Shown here piece by piece: positions 34,408-47,587 of a stretch of DNA of 64,000 nucleotides (its first letter is position 1; each line of letters opens with the position of its first letter). The translations under genes and the position numbers were made by a program. The DNA is from Cyclospora cayetanensis. Taxonomy: Eukaryota; Apicomplexa; Conoidasida; Eucoccidiorida; Eimeriidae. The stretch is taken from positions 245,012 through 309,011 of the forward strand of contig NW_020312181.1 of assembly GCF_002999335.1 (NCBI RefSeq), written 5' to 3'. The notes beneath the pieces were generated by a model that saw nothing but the letters and a program-made list of their open reading frames with translations, was not told the origin of the DNA and made no database searches.

Positions 34408-37079
34408 TCAAAAAAAATCAGGGCGTCCCCCTTCTTTGTTCTGCGTTAGTACAATTGGGGCTCCTGGTGGTTGAGGCAACGGGGATATCGTATACCGGTG
34501 CAGCACCAACTGCTGCTGCAGCTGGAGCGGGGTCGGCTGGGCGACCCACATGCCCGGTATTTGCTGGTGGTGCTGTATCCCCCTTGCATCAGCAGCAGCA
34601 GGGAAAGTATTTCTTGGCGTCGCTCTGCTAGTAGCAAGAAAAACAGGAGAGGGGCCCCCTTGGAGAGCCCCTGGGGCTGCTGTAAGGGTCTGCTGCGCAC
34701 TTGCTGGAGCAGCAGCGGGAAGGCTCTCCCTCAGCCTCTGAAGTGGCAGCTGCGCGGGAGACCCCCTTTCAAGCACTGGCCACCCCGGCACCCTGGGGCC
34801 CAATGCCTGAGTGGCGGGCCACTGGACAAAAACTCTGTTAGCGGTGCTACTGTGCTGTTGCTCCTCTTCCTGCAGCTGTTTCAGCATTAGCAGCTGCCCT
34901 CTCTGCTGCAGCTCTCTTGAAGGAGCTGACGCCTGCTGTTGTTGCTGCTGCGGCGTCTCTGCTGACTGCGTTTCCAGCGGAATCTCTTCTGGGCTGCTCG
35001 GCGGTTGTTGCTGCTGCTTGCTTGTTGTGACGTGGGTGTTTTCTTGGGCTTGAGGGAGGTGTGCGTGCTCCTCATCTGCATGTAGTGGAGTGGGCACGGG
35101 CATTGGCCTCTGCACTGTTGTTCTTGTTCCAAGATGCTCTATTCGGGGCTCGGAATTGGCAGTTTTCTCCGTCTTGGTGCAAAATCTCGCCGTTTGGTTT
35201 CCCTTTGTGTATTCTGCCGGTCCTTCCTTCAAACGATCCGGCGATGAGCCACAATGGAGGGGAAGCTTGGCCTGCTGGCTGTCGAAGCAACTGGAGCCTA
35301 TTCGTCCCTGTATGAGTGGTAAGGGAAGAGGCTGTACACTCATTGGAAGCCGATGTAGCTGCTGCTGCTGGGGGTTTACTTGTTTCAGGGTTTGCTCCTC
35401 CACCTGTCCGAGGCGTGCCACTACCTGCTGCTTTCCATGCGGCTGATGCGGTTGCATTATCTGCTGGTGGCTTTCTACGTGATGCGGTTGCTGCTGGTCC
35501 TGCTGTGACTGCGGAGAAGCCAATATGAGGGTTGGCTCATGCTGTTGGTGCAACAGCAGTGCCGCTTGCTGCTGCAGTTGCGGTTGATGGCAGTGTGAGG
35601 TGGCTGAATACTGAGGCAATACAAGCAAAGGGGTACGCGGACTGGGTAGCAGCACACGCGCATGAGCTGGTGGTACTTGCTGCACTTGCATTTGCATCTG
35701 CTGCTCCAGTGCTTCCTGCAGCTCCCCTGAGGCACAAAGGAGTTGCTGGTGCTGGTGCTGCTCCTGGTGTGTCCCTGGAAAGGTCGGTGGCATGCACGGT
35801 GGCTGAATCATAGTTGGACCCTTTTGCTGAACGCAATATGCTGATGGGCCTGGCTGCTGCTGCTGTGCTTGCTGCTGCACTTGCTGCCATCGAAGCAGTT
35901 GAGTGGGATAAAGCGGAGGCTTGCAAAGGGTGACGGATGGCAAGGACGTGAGTACTTGGCTCTGCTGCTCTTTCGAAGGAGACAACCACTCTGCCTGCCG
36001 CTGAATCTGCTGCATCTGCTGCTGTTGCTGGTTGGGTGAGCTCAACGAGTGTTGCTCCTGTAGACGGTTGCCCAACGGCTCGTGCGCCACCTTGGGAGTA
36101 GGAACGGAGAGGCAATCAGGTTGGGGAGAGCAGAGTCCCTCGTGAACAACAGGGCTCCCTTGTGCAAGCCCGCAGTCGGAGGAATCCTCCGCGGTTTCCT
36201 GCCGCAAAGGGTCTTCCTGCTGCTCCACCTTCGCCCCGTCTGAAGCTGCTGCGAGAGGGTGTGCAGCAAATGAATGCAGAAGTGTAATTGTACGGTTGAG
36301 CTGCACCTACATTCTTTGTGTGCTGCCCCGTTCCCTTTTAATTCTCTCGAATGTAATTTAGGACCGTACAATGGCAAACTCTCCGTCTACCCCTTTCGTC
36401 ACTATTGCCTGCCTCACCTAAATTCTTGTAAGGCTCTTCCAAGGACCACGTTGCTTTCTTGTGGCCCCCGAGTAGTTGTTGCGGGGTCCTTGGGGTGGTG
36501 GCACGTCCACTGACAACTCCGCGAGCCTTTAACGCTCTCTGTGGGGCTGAAGGGCCCCCTTTTCTGTCTCCTCGAGGCCTCGCCTCTACTTCTCCTCTAC
36601 GGGTGGTGCTGCTCTTCAGAGCCTTTCCCTTGCTTGACTGGACTGCAGACCGTAACTCTCCCTTTGGCTTGGCCTCTCTACCTTCCAAAGTCAGCGGCAG
36701 ATCCCTGCGGACCTCCGCTGCCGGTGTAGCTGAGGGGTTCTGCTTCCTTGATGGGAGGGTAGCGAGTGGCGCATGCGCAAACCCTGCAGGTTCCTTTTCT
36801 CGACGTTGCGTAGTGAAGGAATTGTCAGGACAGCAAGCCCAAAACCTAAAGAGCTCTTTTGATGCCTGCGAAGTAGGGCGGGGGCTGACGCTGCTCGCAT
36901 CTTCAGCACCAAAGGCGAGATTGCAGGAACCCTCCTCTTCAGGCCCCCCGCTGCTGCTCTGGGGGCCTCCCTTGTTCTCTACCCATCCGTCGTGGGGAGG
37001 GCCTGCAGACGCGTGAGAGGGAGAAGATCTACCAAGCCCCAAATCACAAGAAGGAAGCAAGGATTCCAGTGACGCGTAC
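34408..37079 (-). CDS. Gln-rich low-complexity protein with CAG-encoded homopolymer runs
   Basis: Exons 36391-37079 and 34408-36248 join in phase 1 (AGG G|GTAGAC to CTCGCAG|CA), giving about 840 codons; the 5' exon starts after a CAG acceptor in phase 2, so at least one upstream exon is missing. The upstream exon is Ser/Pro/Arg/Lys-rich. The large exon is Gln-, Pro- and His-rich with runs such as NQQQQQMQQIQRQ and HQEQHQHQQ, coded by CTG/TTG triplets on the plus strand. Homopolymeric amino-acid repeats of this type are widespread in Eimeria proteins. No domain, signal peptide or membrane segment is visible. Shadow frames read Ala- and Leu-rich and are not separate genes. Confidence 0.66.
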
Positions 37080-38221
37080 CTGAGGTGTACGTACATGCGC
37101 AATGCACACGCATACATACACACAACCACATACATATATATATACACATACACCCCACGGCAGTTTGAAGATGATCATCGATGCATTCCCGCATTTGCAT
37201 GACCCTAAACCAAAATCATCATATGGAGCTGCAGCCCCCCCCGTTCTGCTTGCGTCTCCTTTTATCCCATGGTAGTTGGCTACAGAAGGAGGCAGGGGAA
37301 TATAGGGAGGCGCTACGCGGTGTAGGCAAATGCAGAGTGCCGCAGACCAATCACTCTGCTTGAGCCTTTTCCAGCAACCTATCTCAAAATCGCCTTTATT
37401 TTCCTGAAAAAGAGTCAGACCAAGTATCCCACATCGCACGCGCTCTCTCTCTCTCTGCCTGCCTCCCTGCACGTTGTTTGGCGGTGTGGCTGCAAGCGCC
37501 TGGTTTCCTTCGTGCTTAACAGCTATTTAGTAGCTGTCTCTTTCAGGGTACCGATCTTTGCTGTGCCCCTCTGGTGTACCGTCGGCACGTCTTTCTCAAT
37601 TGCTCGGAACTTCGCTTCTAGCCTACAAAAAAGGAAAGCAACGCATGCACAACAGAAGAAAGAGGCCTCCCCCGTCTCAGCCAGTATTTTACTACAGAAA
37701 ACGCGGATAATTGGCTGTTAAAGGAGTGTTTACAGGCGCTAGAGCGGCGGCAGGGGGTATGCGCAGCCAGAAAACTGTCAGAAAGTAGCTGGAAAGATAC
37801 ACAAGCATCGCAACATCAATCGTACTAGTAGGAAATCACCGCAGTCACGGTAACACTGGCACTAAGTACATTCGCCTGGTATATTTCTTCATTACCTGCA
37901 GAGTTCGTGAAGAACATTAAGGCGCTGCAGCTGCAGAAAGAGAAGTGGCAACAGGAACAGGAAGCCGTAATCCTTAGCTCAGTACACTGGTCATGGCATA
38001 CACAGATGGCAAGATGTGCTGCCCCTGCAAGTGTATGAAAAGCCCATTTGCAGTGTTTGTGTATAGACAGCAGCTGTGCAGGATCTCTTTGCTTGTATGA
38101 AACGAACATTATGAACACATAGTGCCACCTCTTTCATGTCAAAGCACGGGGAGTTCAGGAACGGGTGTGCCCAGAATTCATACAGCCAAATGTTATGCCC
38201 TGCACGTAGATGGTTAAGGGA
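37080..38221. other. Low-information region with a microsatellite and one isolated exon-like piece
   Basis: Contains a CA/TA microsatellite near 37125-37150 and a CT run at 37441-37457. At 37902-37963 the plus strand has an exon-like piece (FVKNIKALQLQKEKWQQEQE) between a CTGCAG acceptor and a GTAATC donor. I cannot attach it to a gene. Confidence 0.35.
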
Positions 38222-41200
38222 TCAAAGGTGTTGATTCACAGTAAATTTGAGCTGATGGGCTCCGCTGAGCTCATTGAATACTTTGTGCAGCTTTTTCCTG
38301 AGGAGCTCCTCGTTCGTGCGAGCAAAATCGTGGCGCGCCTCTTCCTCTGCCCGCTCAACGTCCAACCCTTCGGCGGCGAGAAACGGCACCAAAAAAACAT
38401 CAAACTAAGTGATACTTAAAGGGCGCTAGCAAATGCAGCTACTACTGGGTGCCCCTCTGCATGTCCATGCATTCTATCATCAGGCCTCATTGGATTCAGC
38501 AGCGTGGGCTTTGAGTTTTTTTGTCTTATTCTGAGGTTTTCAGTGTGCAAAGAGCGACGCCACGAGCTCTGCTGCCGCCTATCTTCTAAGTTGCTGTTAA
38601 AAAGCGGAGAACGATGCTAAAATTGGCTTACAGCCCGAAGGGGGCACAAAGAAGCAAGGGAGGAGGCACGGGAACGAGAATATCCGACAGAGACTCTAGA
38701 AGAAAACGGGGGCCAGCTGCCAAGGAAAGGAAGGGGAGAGCAGGAGCAGGGCAGCACTTCAATATACACAGGCGAAATGGGGCAAGAAATGTGCTAGCGG
38801 TGACTGACCAGGGTTGAGCTGCAGGTAGTTATTTGTGTGCTCATAAAACACGCGCTTCCCGGGTGGCCTGCATCAGTAGAAGAATCCCTGCAGTTCCATG
38901 TTTAAGAGAGGTAAGCCAACAACCACGTCAAATCAATATGTCAAAGTGTCACTATAGAACAAGTTTGTCTCTTCATTAATTTTGTATTACCAGACAGAGA
39001 TGCTGAACTGGTGGTAACAGAAGGAAGGACCTCTGGCTAGCCATGCCCCATCACCTGGCTAGTCGAGACAGGAATGTAAAAACTAAAGACAACTGAACTG
39101 CTGAGGAGGAGTCGTATGCACCAATAGTTTGCTTTCTCCCTCTCTCTGTGGCCTGGCGGCCTCTGCTACTGCTTCTACACCTGCGGTGTCGTTCACCAGG
39201 GCACCAGCTTGTGACAAGTCTCACGTGTCCAAGAAGTATTCCACGCATTTCCTGTTTTCTCGAAGATACGAGCTCAGTAAACGGCGGAACTCAACCTTCA
39301 AAGCCAAAACAAGCATGAAAACACTCTTCAATGCCCCTACCACCGAATAGCTTCCCTTTTGCCCGCAAATCTAGAACGTCCCGTATCGCTGTGCCTTGGC
39401 AGTCTGCGTTTGTGTATGATGAAGCATCAGCATCGTGAGCTAAGGCATAAATATTACGCTATGTGGAAGTGTGCCAAGTCGTGATGACAAATAGGAATGG
39501 CCAGCGATAGAGAATAAGCATAAACCTTCATGGCAAGGTTTCTTTTGGGGGCTGCTCATCGCGTCTAAGAACTGGCGCAAGCCTCCCAATATCGTCTAAT
39601 TGTTTTTCCTGTTAGCTGCCGAGCATCAAGTGTTTTTTAAATAGTTTTTTAGCATTCTTCATTAAGCAGAATACTGAGCAGGTGCCCTGTGTGCCCAAAG
39701 ATCTGCACCTGCAATTTTCTTCGTGCTTCGCGCTGCTCCCTGTCGATGACTTCCAACTGTCGGAGACACTCTGCAGCACCAACACCTCACTGCCCCTCGC
39801 TCCACATTCGGCATCTACTTTCGCGAGCTCCTTCCTGGGCTATGGCTTGCAAATCATCCGTGCTTCTGCCTGTGAGTGTCTCATTTGCTATTCAACGATG
39901 GCGCACGCCGCCAGCTCTCGCATGGTTTTTTGAGATACATCAGAAACAAGAAGAACCTCAGAGGAATCTGCTTAGTCCTTAGAGAGGCATGGGGTCACTG
40001 TTTTAGTGTTTCGAGAGACTAGCCTGTCTGGGAACTCGTCAGCGCTCTCAGCTTGGATACGGCAGAGGGGCTGAAGGTGGAGGGGCACCTCATACGCATG
40101 CATTGTCAGTGTTTCTCTATGTAATTGTACTGTCTACCCCTAAATGTGCCTCTTTTCTTAATGTGGCTGCTTCGTGTGAGTCCCTAGAGGGTCCACCGAG
40201 GCCGAATGTGGCTAGGCAAACGTGGAATCCAGGCCAACCTGCGGAGCCTATGGGCACCCGGTGCTGGAGGAATCCTGGCATCAGCGGCAGCAGCAATCAC
40301 AGGAATTTCATGCGTCAATAATGGTAACCGAGTAGAAATACGCATGTGGGTCTAGAGTTCGCCTGAAGCATATTACCCTGTACTAAAAACCCGTTTAGGG
40401 AGACCAAAACGCTGGCGGCATACCGAGAGGGCTCGGACGCTGTGAAGCTTTTCATTATACTCCAAGAAGGAGAAGGATCATTACGAACGGCATGGAGCTA
40501 TACTTCTTGGGACGGCCAAAGGGGTGGGCGACAGAATTAAGCGCTCTCAGGGTCGCTGTACAGTACGGAGAGGCACTAGCAAGAGGAATAAAGAGAACAG
40601 GAGAAAATACATGACTATCGCTAGAATTTGAAGAATAAAATACAAAACTTACAATAGTGCTGGCTCTACCTGGCCGATTTAGGGCTCTAACTACAGCTGT
40701 TTGTTGTGGTTGCCGCTCCAAAAGACCCAGCAGACGTGCATACTGGAGGAGGAGGATGCTCTGCGACCGCTCTTCTTTTCTATGTAATCCAGAGGATCAA
40801 TGACTACGGCATATAACCGATAAATTTTGGAAGAGAAAGGATGAAACAAAAGAATGTTGACCCGGAGACAGGCAGGCAGACACCCACCAACCCAGTATTC
40901 GTTCTCTATACATGCTCGGCTTTCTCATCTATTTAAAGCCACTTCAGAACCCTCCCCACAATGCAGCGCCCACAAATTCAAGCTGTCATTGCAAGAAAGA
41001 CCTCTTTTGCTGCAGCTTTTCGATAGAAAAATTCGCATGACATTGTGTGTGCATGTGGTCGTCGCGACAATCACACAGGGTCACTCCTCTTCGGGCCTGC
41101 CCTGGTTCCATCTTTTGTGAATCTGAGGCAAAACGTACATCAAATATTGCTTCATTGAGCTGTATATAAGTGGCTTTTAAGGCCAAGACGTGATTTTCTA

Positions 41201-41250
41201 GTCTGCGTGACGCTCCTTTTGTGCGTGCGCTTTGCCCACCACTGCAATGC
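38222..41250 (-). CDS. Coiled-coil protein, multi-exon, incompletely resolved
   Basis: A chain of short minus-strand segments has coding character and splice signals. About 41130-41250: RRLENHVLALKATYIQLNEA before a GTACGT donor. About 40645-40790: EERSQSILLLQYARLLGLLE then QTAVVRALNRPGRASTI and GTAAGT. About 39710-39770: ECLRQLEVIDREQREARRKL. 39225-39295: VEFRRLLSSYLRENRKCVEY, then GTGAGA. The last, ending at 38222, has DVERAEEEARHDFARTNEEL and KVFNELSGAHQLKFTVNQHL before the stop. They suggest a mostly helical protein, perhaps cytoskeletal. Phases between the pieces are not all matched, so exons are missing and the pieces could belong to two genes. No family recognised. Confidence 0.42.
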
Positions 41251-41260
41251 ATGACCTCAA

Positions 41261-42426
41261 CCTAGGACATGTGCAAGTTTCTGAATCAACAAGTCACAAA
41301 TATCACCTAGAGTCGCTTTTACAATGTGTAAATATTTATTGCTGCAAATTTTAGGTTTCTACCCCCTACTAGCGGCTTCAAGGATCGCGTAGATCCTCCC
41401 TGGGCAGCCGACTATCTGATTTCTCTAAGCACAAGCTTGGTATCGCCTCTGTTCAAACTCACAAGAGATCTATGCTGCTGGGCTGCAAAATAGGTACCAA
41501 TACTGTAGAAATCCTCATGATTCGATTATGCAGAATGATCCGTTCGTTTCTATTTAGCAGCCACCAATCTAGGGCTATGCTGTCCGGGCACCCGCGTCGG
41601 CATTATGTATACCTTCACTCCTCCTTGGATATATTATTTCATACTATTCGTACGTTTTCATCCAAAGCAAACAAATGAGTTGCTTTTTGCCCTTCTGTTG
41701 CCTTAGTGCATGCCAGAGTAAAGCGAGGGGACGTGGTGTGGGTGTATGCAGGAAGCATGGTGGGAAAGTTCCCCCTTTTAAACATGCCTATGCATATTCA
41801 TGGTGAAATTCCCCTCAAAAACACGGGTCTTATCAAGCAGCACGTCCTTATGCTCATTCATTCCCAATGCGGGAACGCCTCCGCCACATAAGAAAATTTC
41901 AATGAATAGCCTCTCTGGCTACCTGCAAACAGTGGCCACGACCGTTGGGGTTTATACGCCTCAGTGCACTTTGATGTTTCATTTCGTTGCTGCCTTCGCT
42001 TTTTGCTATATCGTACGGAATAAGCGCACTAAGAAGCAGCTAGGCCCCCCCGATGCTTTGTATGCTGCTGAAGCAAGAAGTCCAGCTGTTAATACATCCC
42101 ACAGAAGTTGTCTAGGCCACAGTCCTTTAAACAACTGATGAATGTCTCGGCCTGAATCGGACCTGCAGTGCCACAAGCAAGAAATGACACAAGTTTCTAC
42201 ACACAGTGATACGGTTTTCCCATGAATGACCCAACCATGGATCCCTGCCCCTCTGCATCTGTGGCCATGTGCTTTGATTCCCTTGCCTAGTTGCCAGCCA
42301 ACATATCCTCTGCCTCTCTGTAGCTGCCACTACCAGGAGTGTCCGCACTGCAGAGTCTGCGCGTGAACATCGTGCGCCTTTCTGCCACCCGAGACGCAAC
42401 CGTGAGGTTTTGGGAAAAGTATTTCA
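41261..42426. other. Intergenic stretch, no supported gene
   Basis: 3' flank of NSF and possible 5' flank of the coiled-coil gene. Open frames at 41706-42138 show no motif. Confidence 0.3.
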
Positions 42427-45400
42427 TCATACAGGAGACAACAACCACTTCCTCTGCCCCTCCCTGCTCGCTCGAACGGCACCGGGCTTCACGAACTGCC
42501 CAAGCCGTGCACGCGTCTTGCCTGGTTTGCACTTCTCCGCGGCCATTTCAGTGACCATCAGAAGCTGCTTGATGGGAATCGTCTCTAAATCCCCTGACAT
42601 GCAAACCTGCAGATGAACGCAGGCAAAAGCGTAAACAATGCGTATGAGTGCACCTGATCGCACTTCTAGGGTAACTTGGCGCATTGAATGCAGGTCACCC
42701 ATTAACTCAATAACGGACAGTGCCACATTGAGCGGCATTGCACCTTGCCGGTGGATGTGCTGCCGTGCAATTCCACCTGGTTACGCTCTTACGTCACCCC
42801 CAAACCGAATATCCACTGAACAATACGTACTAAAATGGTTTGTCAAGCAACTTTCTGTGCCTCACATGCCCATGAGGGTTTTGCTTATGCACTGGGCACC
42901 TTGCTGGGTCGATAAGAACGAGAGATCATTTAGCGAGGCGGTGCACGAATACAAGGGGTTCAAGAGATCCACGAACAAACTTGGAGGCGTTTACAAACTT
43001 TAAAACATTTTCTTTGGACGTGTTGACATGAAACTGTGTACCAGTTCCAAAATTTCCTTCCCTCCCCTTCCCTCCCCACCTGCTCGATCTCTGCCTCTGG
43101 AAAACAATAGCGGTCTGCGCTGTGGTCTCTTAAAGCCGCTCCAATTTGCTTGGGCCCCCGTACGGGTGGTACCTCCAGGCAAACGTTGAAGGCCTTTGCT
43201 ATCCCAGACTCCTGAGGTAAGAAACAAACAGGCAGACACCCAGGGGTAGGGCCAGCACCACATAGGCACGGCGAGGCTGCACGACCGGTAGTCCATAACC
43301 ATCACCCTTATCAGTAACGAGCCCCAGCAATTGAATAATAGGTAAATAGACTGGAGCAGAGCCAAAAGAGGATGACAAATCCGATACAAGGCAGCCTGGA
43401 AAACCCGAAAAAATGAATCAGATAGAGTGGTGGCAGACAGGGCGGTGCAGTGTCCCGAAGGCATCAATTCCAGCTCAGCCGAACTGCTGCCGTAAGGGGG
43501 CGCTGCAGCACCAGGGCCGGTAACAATCGTATTCTAAACAGCAGCAGCAGTAAAAGAAGACCCCGTGCAGCAGACTTTGATGAATTCTGGCTCTGAGGTG
43601 GTTCCAATGATCATCAGCTTGCCGTCTTCCCGGGGAGGCTGCTTTTTGACAAGGACAACCAGAGCCTGCAGTGCCGCATTAGAGAACCTGCAAATATAAC
43701 GAGAGCGAGGCGGACGCAGCATGGGACAGAAACACTAGTACATTTAATTTCGTGTGTCGGCATGGTGCGTGCCATCCCTGCCCCCCAACAAAACCACCTC
43801 TGCCCCTCTGTGCCTTTAGGTTCTTTATTGGGGTTTGAGAGAGAAAGGGGCAGCTTCTTGAGGTGTGCAGTACTCTGCTAGGGGTACGCAGGGGGTGGAG
43901 GTGTCAAGGTGGCAATGCTGCTGCTGCTGCTGTAAAAGTAGGATGCTGGTCCACAACACCCAGCCATTGTCAGGGGAATTACAAGGGCTGCTGTACGAGC
44001 GTGCAGTGGTTCCGATGTGCATAATGGACCCAGTTAATCTGATGTACGTATGTATATGCGTGAGTGTTTGAATTTATACATGCGCTTTTCCCCCATTTTC
44101 CAACCACACTTCCTTGTCTTTCCCAGCCCCCTTCCCCCTCCCCGCCGGCAGCGCTCCTGGTTTTCCCTACCTGGGTCCAATTGGCGTGTAGTCCACAAGT
44201 CTCTCCAGATCGTCTAGAAGGACCAAGGACATGTCTGACTTGTAGGCGTCCTGGAAGGCCTTGTTCAACAAGTTGACTCTTGCCGACTCGGGCAGGCCCA
44301 CCCAAGACTCGGCTGTCACGAGCTTCGTGAATGGGAACCCCAACAGCTTTGCAACCGACGCGGCAAGCGCTGTTTTTCCGCTGCCGGGAGGGCCATGCAG
44401 GAGCAAGGAAAGAACTGGAGTGTGCGGGCTGTCCCTCGCCTGAGCCCCCAATGTAAGGCATGTTTGCTGCAGTCGTTTGCAGTCTTCGCTGAAGCAGATG
44501 ATCCCGTTTCGCGTGCACCTCGAAAGGCTTTCGTTGTGCGATCCGAAAGCAGGCTTCACTTCTTCTAGCGCGTTCTCGAAGTCCTGCATCGTGATCTTGA
44601 TAGCTGAGGCGTCTGCGGGCTTGGAGAGATCCTTCAGATCAACGGCCCGCTGGAAGGCGAAGGAGGCCGCGGATCGGACGAGGCCCTCCAACTCTGCGCC
44701 AGAGAAGTTTCTCGTAATCTCCGCCAAGACCGCTAAATCGACTGAAGGATCCAGTCTCTTGGCCTCCTGCATGGCCTGCGTGTGGATCATTAAAATCTGT
44801 TGTCGCCCCTTCTCGTCGGGAAGGCCGATTTCGATGAGCACCTCGAAACGCCCTGGCCGCAGCAGTGCCTCATCGATCAAGTCGATTCGATTGGTCATGC
44901 CAATCAGCAAAATGTTGTTCAAGGCGTTCACTCCGTCAATCTTGGAGAGCAGCTGGTTCACAACGGAGTCCGTGACCCCTGCGCCTCCGGGGTTGGCTCC
45001 CCTCTGCTTGCAGATGGCATCCAACTCATCAAAGATGAGGATATGCAGTCCAGATTCGGCGCCCTTCTTCTTCTCTTCCTCCTCAGCCTCCTTGAACAGC
45101 GCCCTCACATTCTCTTCGGACTGCCCAACAAACTTGTTCAGGATCTCGGGGCCGTTCACAACCTTCGGCTCTCGAGCCTTGAGGGCCCTCCCAATCTGGC
45201 GAGCAATCAAGGTCTTACCAGTACCCGGAGGCCCGTACAGCATGAGGCCCTTGACGTGCTTAAGACCCAACTCCTCCACCAAGTGAGGGGGAAACACTCG
45301 GCTTGAAAAGGCTCGCCGGAAGATCTCCGAGAATTGCCGGTCCAGGCCACCGATTCCTAATTTCTGAAATGAGAAGTCTGGGGCGACGAGAGGAGATGGG

Positions 45401-47587
45401 AGGACCTTTTTCGACTGGACGTACACCCGACCCTCCGAATCACCAGCGAATACCAGCTCACTGTTCTCCGACAATTCGGCAAAGGAGCTCACTGGCGCTG
45501 CAGCAAGAGGAGGATGCGCAAGAGAGACGCCAGTGGAACCGAGACAGACAGCTTAATAGGTACACAAAGAGATGCTTACATATGCATGCACATATATACC
45601 CACGACTGCACACACACACACCTACGTGAGGCCCGCACTTAAATGGCACGCATGCTTTGTAAGGGGCTCCTTTGCAGGGGTCTGAGAATTGCGTGCGGCA
45701 CATAGAGAGTACAACCCCTTGAGAACGGCCATGGGCGCAGGACAGCCTTAGGCATGGAGCATTCGGAAAACAATATATCTAGAGTTCTAGAGTCTCCCAG
45801 TGCGTTAGCCTCTGTCCTAGCCTCCGTCTCAGAGGACCCCCACAAGGCTGGTGCTCCCCGTGACAAAACACGCATCAACCTGGCAGTCTTCAGCTGGCCA
45901 AGGTGTGGGTCTCTTCACTAGCTCTACTACCCACCCATCCTCTTGTCGCCTGTTGTCTCTACTGGAATCATCTGCAGAACGCTGGAAAGAGAAACGCAGC
46001 CACAGCAGCAAGACGCAAAGAGAACCGCTGCAACAACAGGGCATGGGGGCCCAGCATGGGGCGTCCTCTCCCCAAAGCGCCTATGAGACACGCCATCACC
46101 GCCACTACTGCCCTAGATCGGCTGTATCCTATGCCAGGCAGGAGGGAGCCTCGTGGACCTGCAGAGGATACCCTACAGGTGCAGTGGCAAGGGCCCTCGT
46201 CTCAGAAGAGTTACGAAAAGCCTGCCACGTGCCCGCATCCTTGGTAGTGCAAAGCCTTCTTAGTTCAAGTTGCTCCCACGCCCTTCCCCGCACATCGTCT
46301 CCCCTCTTGCTCGCGTTTCTTTCTTGATGCGATGCGTGCGCTTGGGCCTCTGCGCCTGGCTTCCAGGCATCTACCATAACTCACGTCAGCTTAAGCGTCT
46401 CCTTCCCAAGCCGTCTCGCCATCGACTGACCCACGGTAAAATTTTGGCCGCAAAAAGACGTGCGGAAATCTTCCTCGATGACATCATCCTTGACGCAAAT
46501 CCGCTCGGCTGGCAGCACTCGCAGCACAAATACACGCAAAAAGCGGCTAGAACGCTCGCAGCTGTCGCACCGAGAGGCAAGCAAGCAGCAAGCAGCCTCT
46601 GCATTACGTGGAGGGCTCGACGAACCCCCGTTGAGAAGGAGGCTACAACTTCTGTGCCGCGCGAGCACTATGCACGCAGGAGGCACAGACGGAAGGCACA
46701 GGCGCAAGAAAGCGCTAGGCTGCAGGAAAGCGCGTAGAGAAGCAGAGGGGGAGAGACTAGAAAGGCCAACTTACCGGGTTTGAGGTATGTGGACACCTCG
46801 ATCTGCATGAGGCCTATGATCGGTTTGGGGGTCGGCGGGATGAAAACGCGAACGTGAACGGCATCTCCCAACTGCAGGCGCGTACTGTCCCGATGACAAG
46901 TGCTGAGCCCTATATCCCCCTTCTGCAGCAAGGGCTCCGGCCTGAGCGAAAAGTACACACAAAATGTGCGTTGTGTTTAGAGGCCATCCCACAGAACTAT
47001 CAGCTGCCGGCCGCGTAGACACGCAGCGCAGCACCAGGTGGCTGCCCAGCGGGCAGCAAAGAGAGCTGCAGCCACCGCCCCTCCCCCTCAGGAGCTTCCT
47101 TGCTCGCGCTATACTGATGCATGTGCAGTTCGTTTGCCGCTGCTTTGCCGCTTTAAAGGTAATTGTTTGTGCGCACATTACTCCAAGGACGATTGAACCG
47201 ACATGGCACTGCACGGGACGCAGCGCTTGCCCTGGCGAACGCCGGCTCCCATGCCCACTATGCGTCAAAAGCTCCTCATACACCTCAGGATGCACGTAGG
47301 CCTGAAGCAGTAAGAGGCGTTTGAGAAAGCAGTGGAGCACCAGTGGAGGAGAACTAAAGGCCAGAGGGGGCGCCCCTGGCTTTTGTGTGAGCTTTGCCCA
47401 TCTGACGGAGGCAGTCCCCCAGAAGGGCCTCAGATACGACAAACCGGAATAAAATTGAGCACCACTTCAATTAACAGTGCTGTAGGGGGTCCGGAAGGCG
47501 CAAATGCTTGGAGCACGCCCTTCTTACCAGGTTTGTGAAGGCCAAACCGGGCGCCGACAGTTTGGTGGCTCTGAGGATATGTGTCAT
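42427..47587 (-). CDS. NSF: N-ethylmaleimide-sensitive factor (NSF/Sec18), AAA+ ATPase
   Basis: Nine exons assemble in phase to 757 residues, near the usual ~745: 47528-47587, 47177-47301, 46775-46941, 46385-46508, 45935-45981, 44171-45497, 43576-43687, 43080-43211, 42427-42606. NSF with alpha-SNAP disassembles SNARE complexes after membrane fusion. The N domain starts MTHILRATKLSAPGLAFTNL, followed by AYVHPEVYEELL and GDIGLSTCHRDSTRLQLGDA. D1 has Walker A GPPGTGKT, Walker B ILIFDELDAI, KVVNGPEILNKFVGQSEENV and the second-region MTNRIDLIDEALLRPGRFE. D2 has GPPGSGKT, LVLLDDLERLVDYTPIGPR and IIGTTSEPE. The C-terminus has IPIKQLLMVTEMA. Both ATPase sites look intact. Introns are long (226-483 bases). 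The donor after exon 7 (AAA|GTCTGC) and the exact C-terminus are the weakest points. Confidence 0.95.
45600..45625. repeat. CA-rich microsatellite in an NSF intron
   Basis: A short CA dinucleotide run (CACACACACACAC) next to ATATATA, within the 437-base intron upstream of the large NSF exon. Confidence 0.6.

Noticed and set aside
34446..36115. Ala-, Arg- and Leu-rich frames over the Gln-rich gene
   Set aside because: Alternative-frame readings of CAG/CTG triplets; the Gln frame is the longest and joins an upstream exon in phase.
44477..45306. Long plus-strand frame opposite the NSF AAA domains
   Set aside because: Mirror of the conserved NSF exon on the other strand; its translation has no family features.
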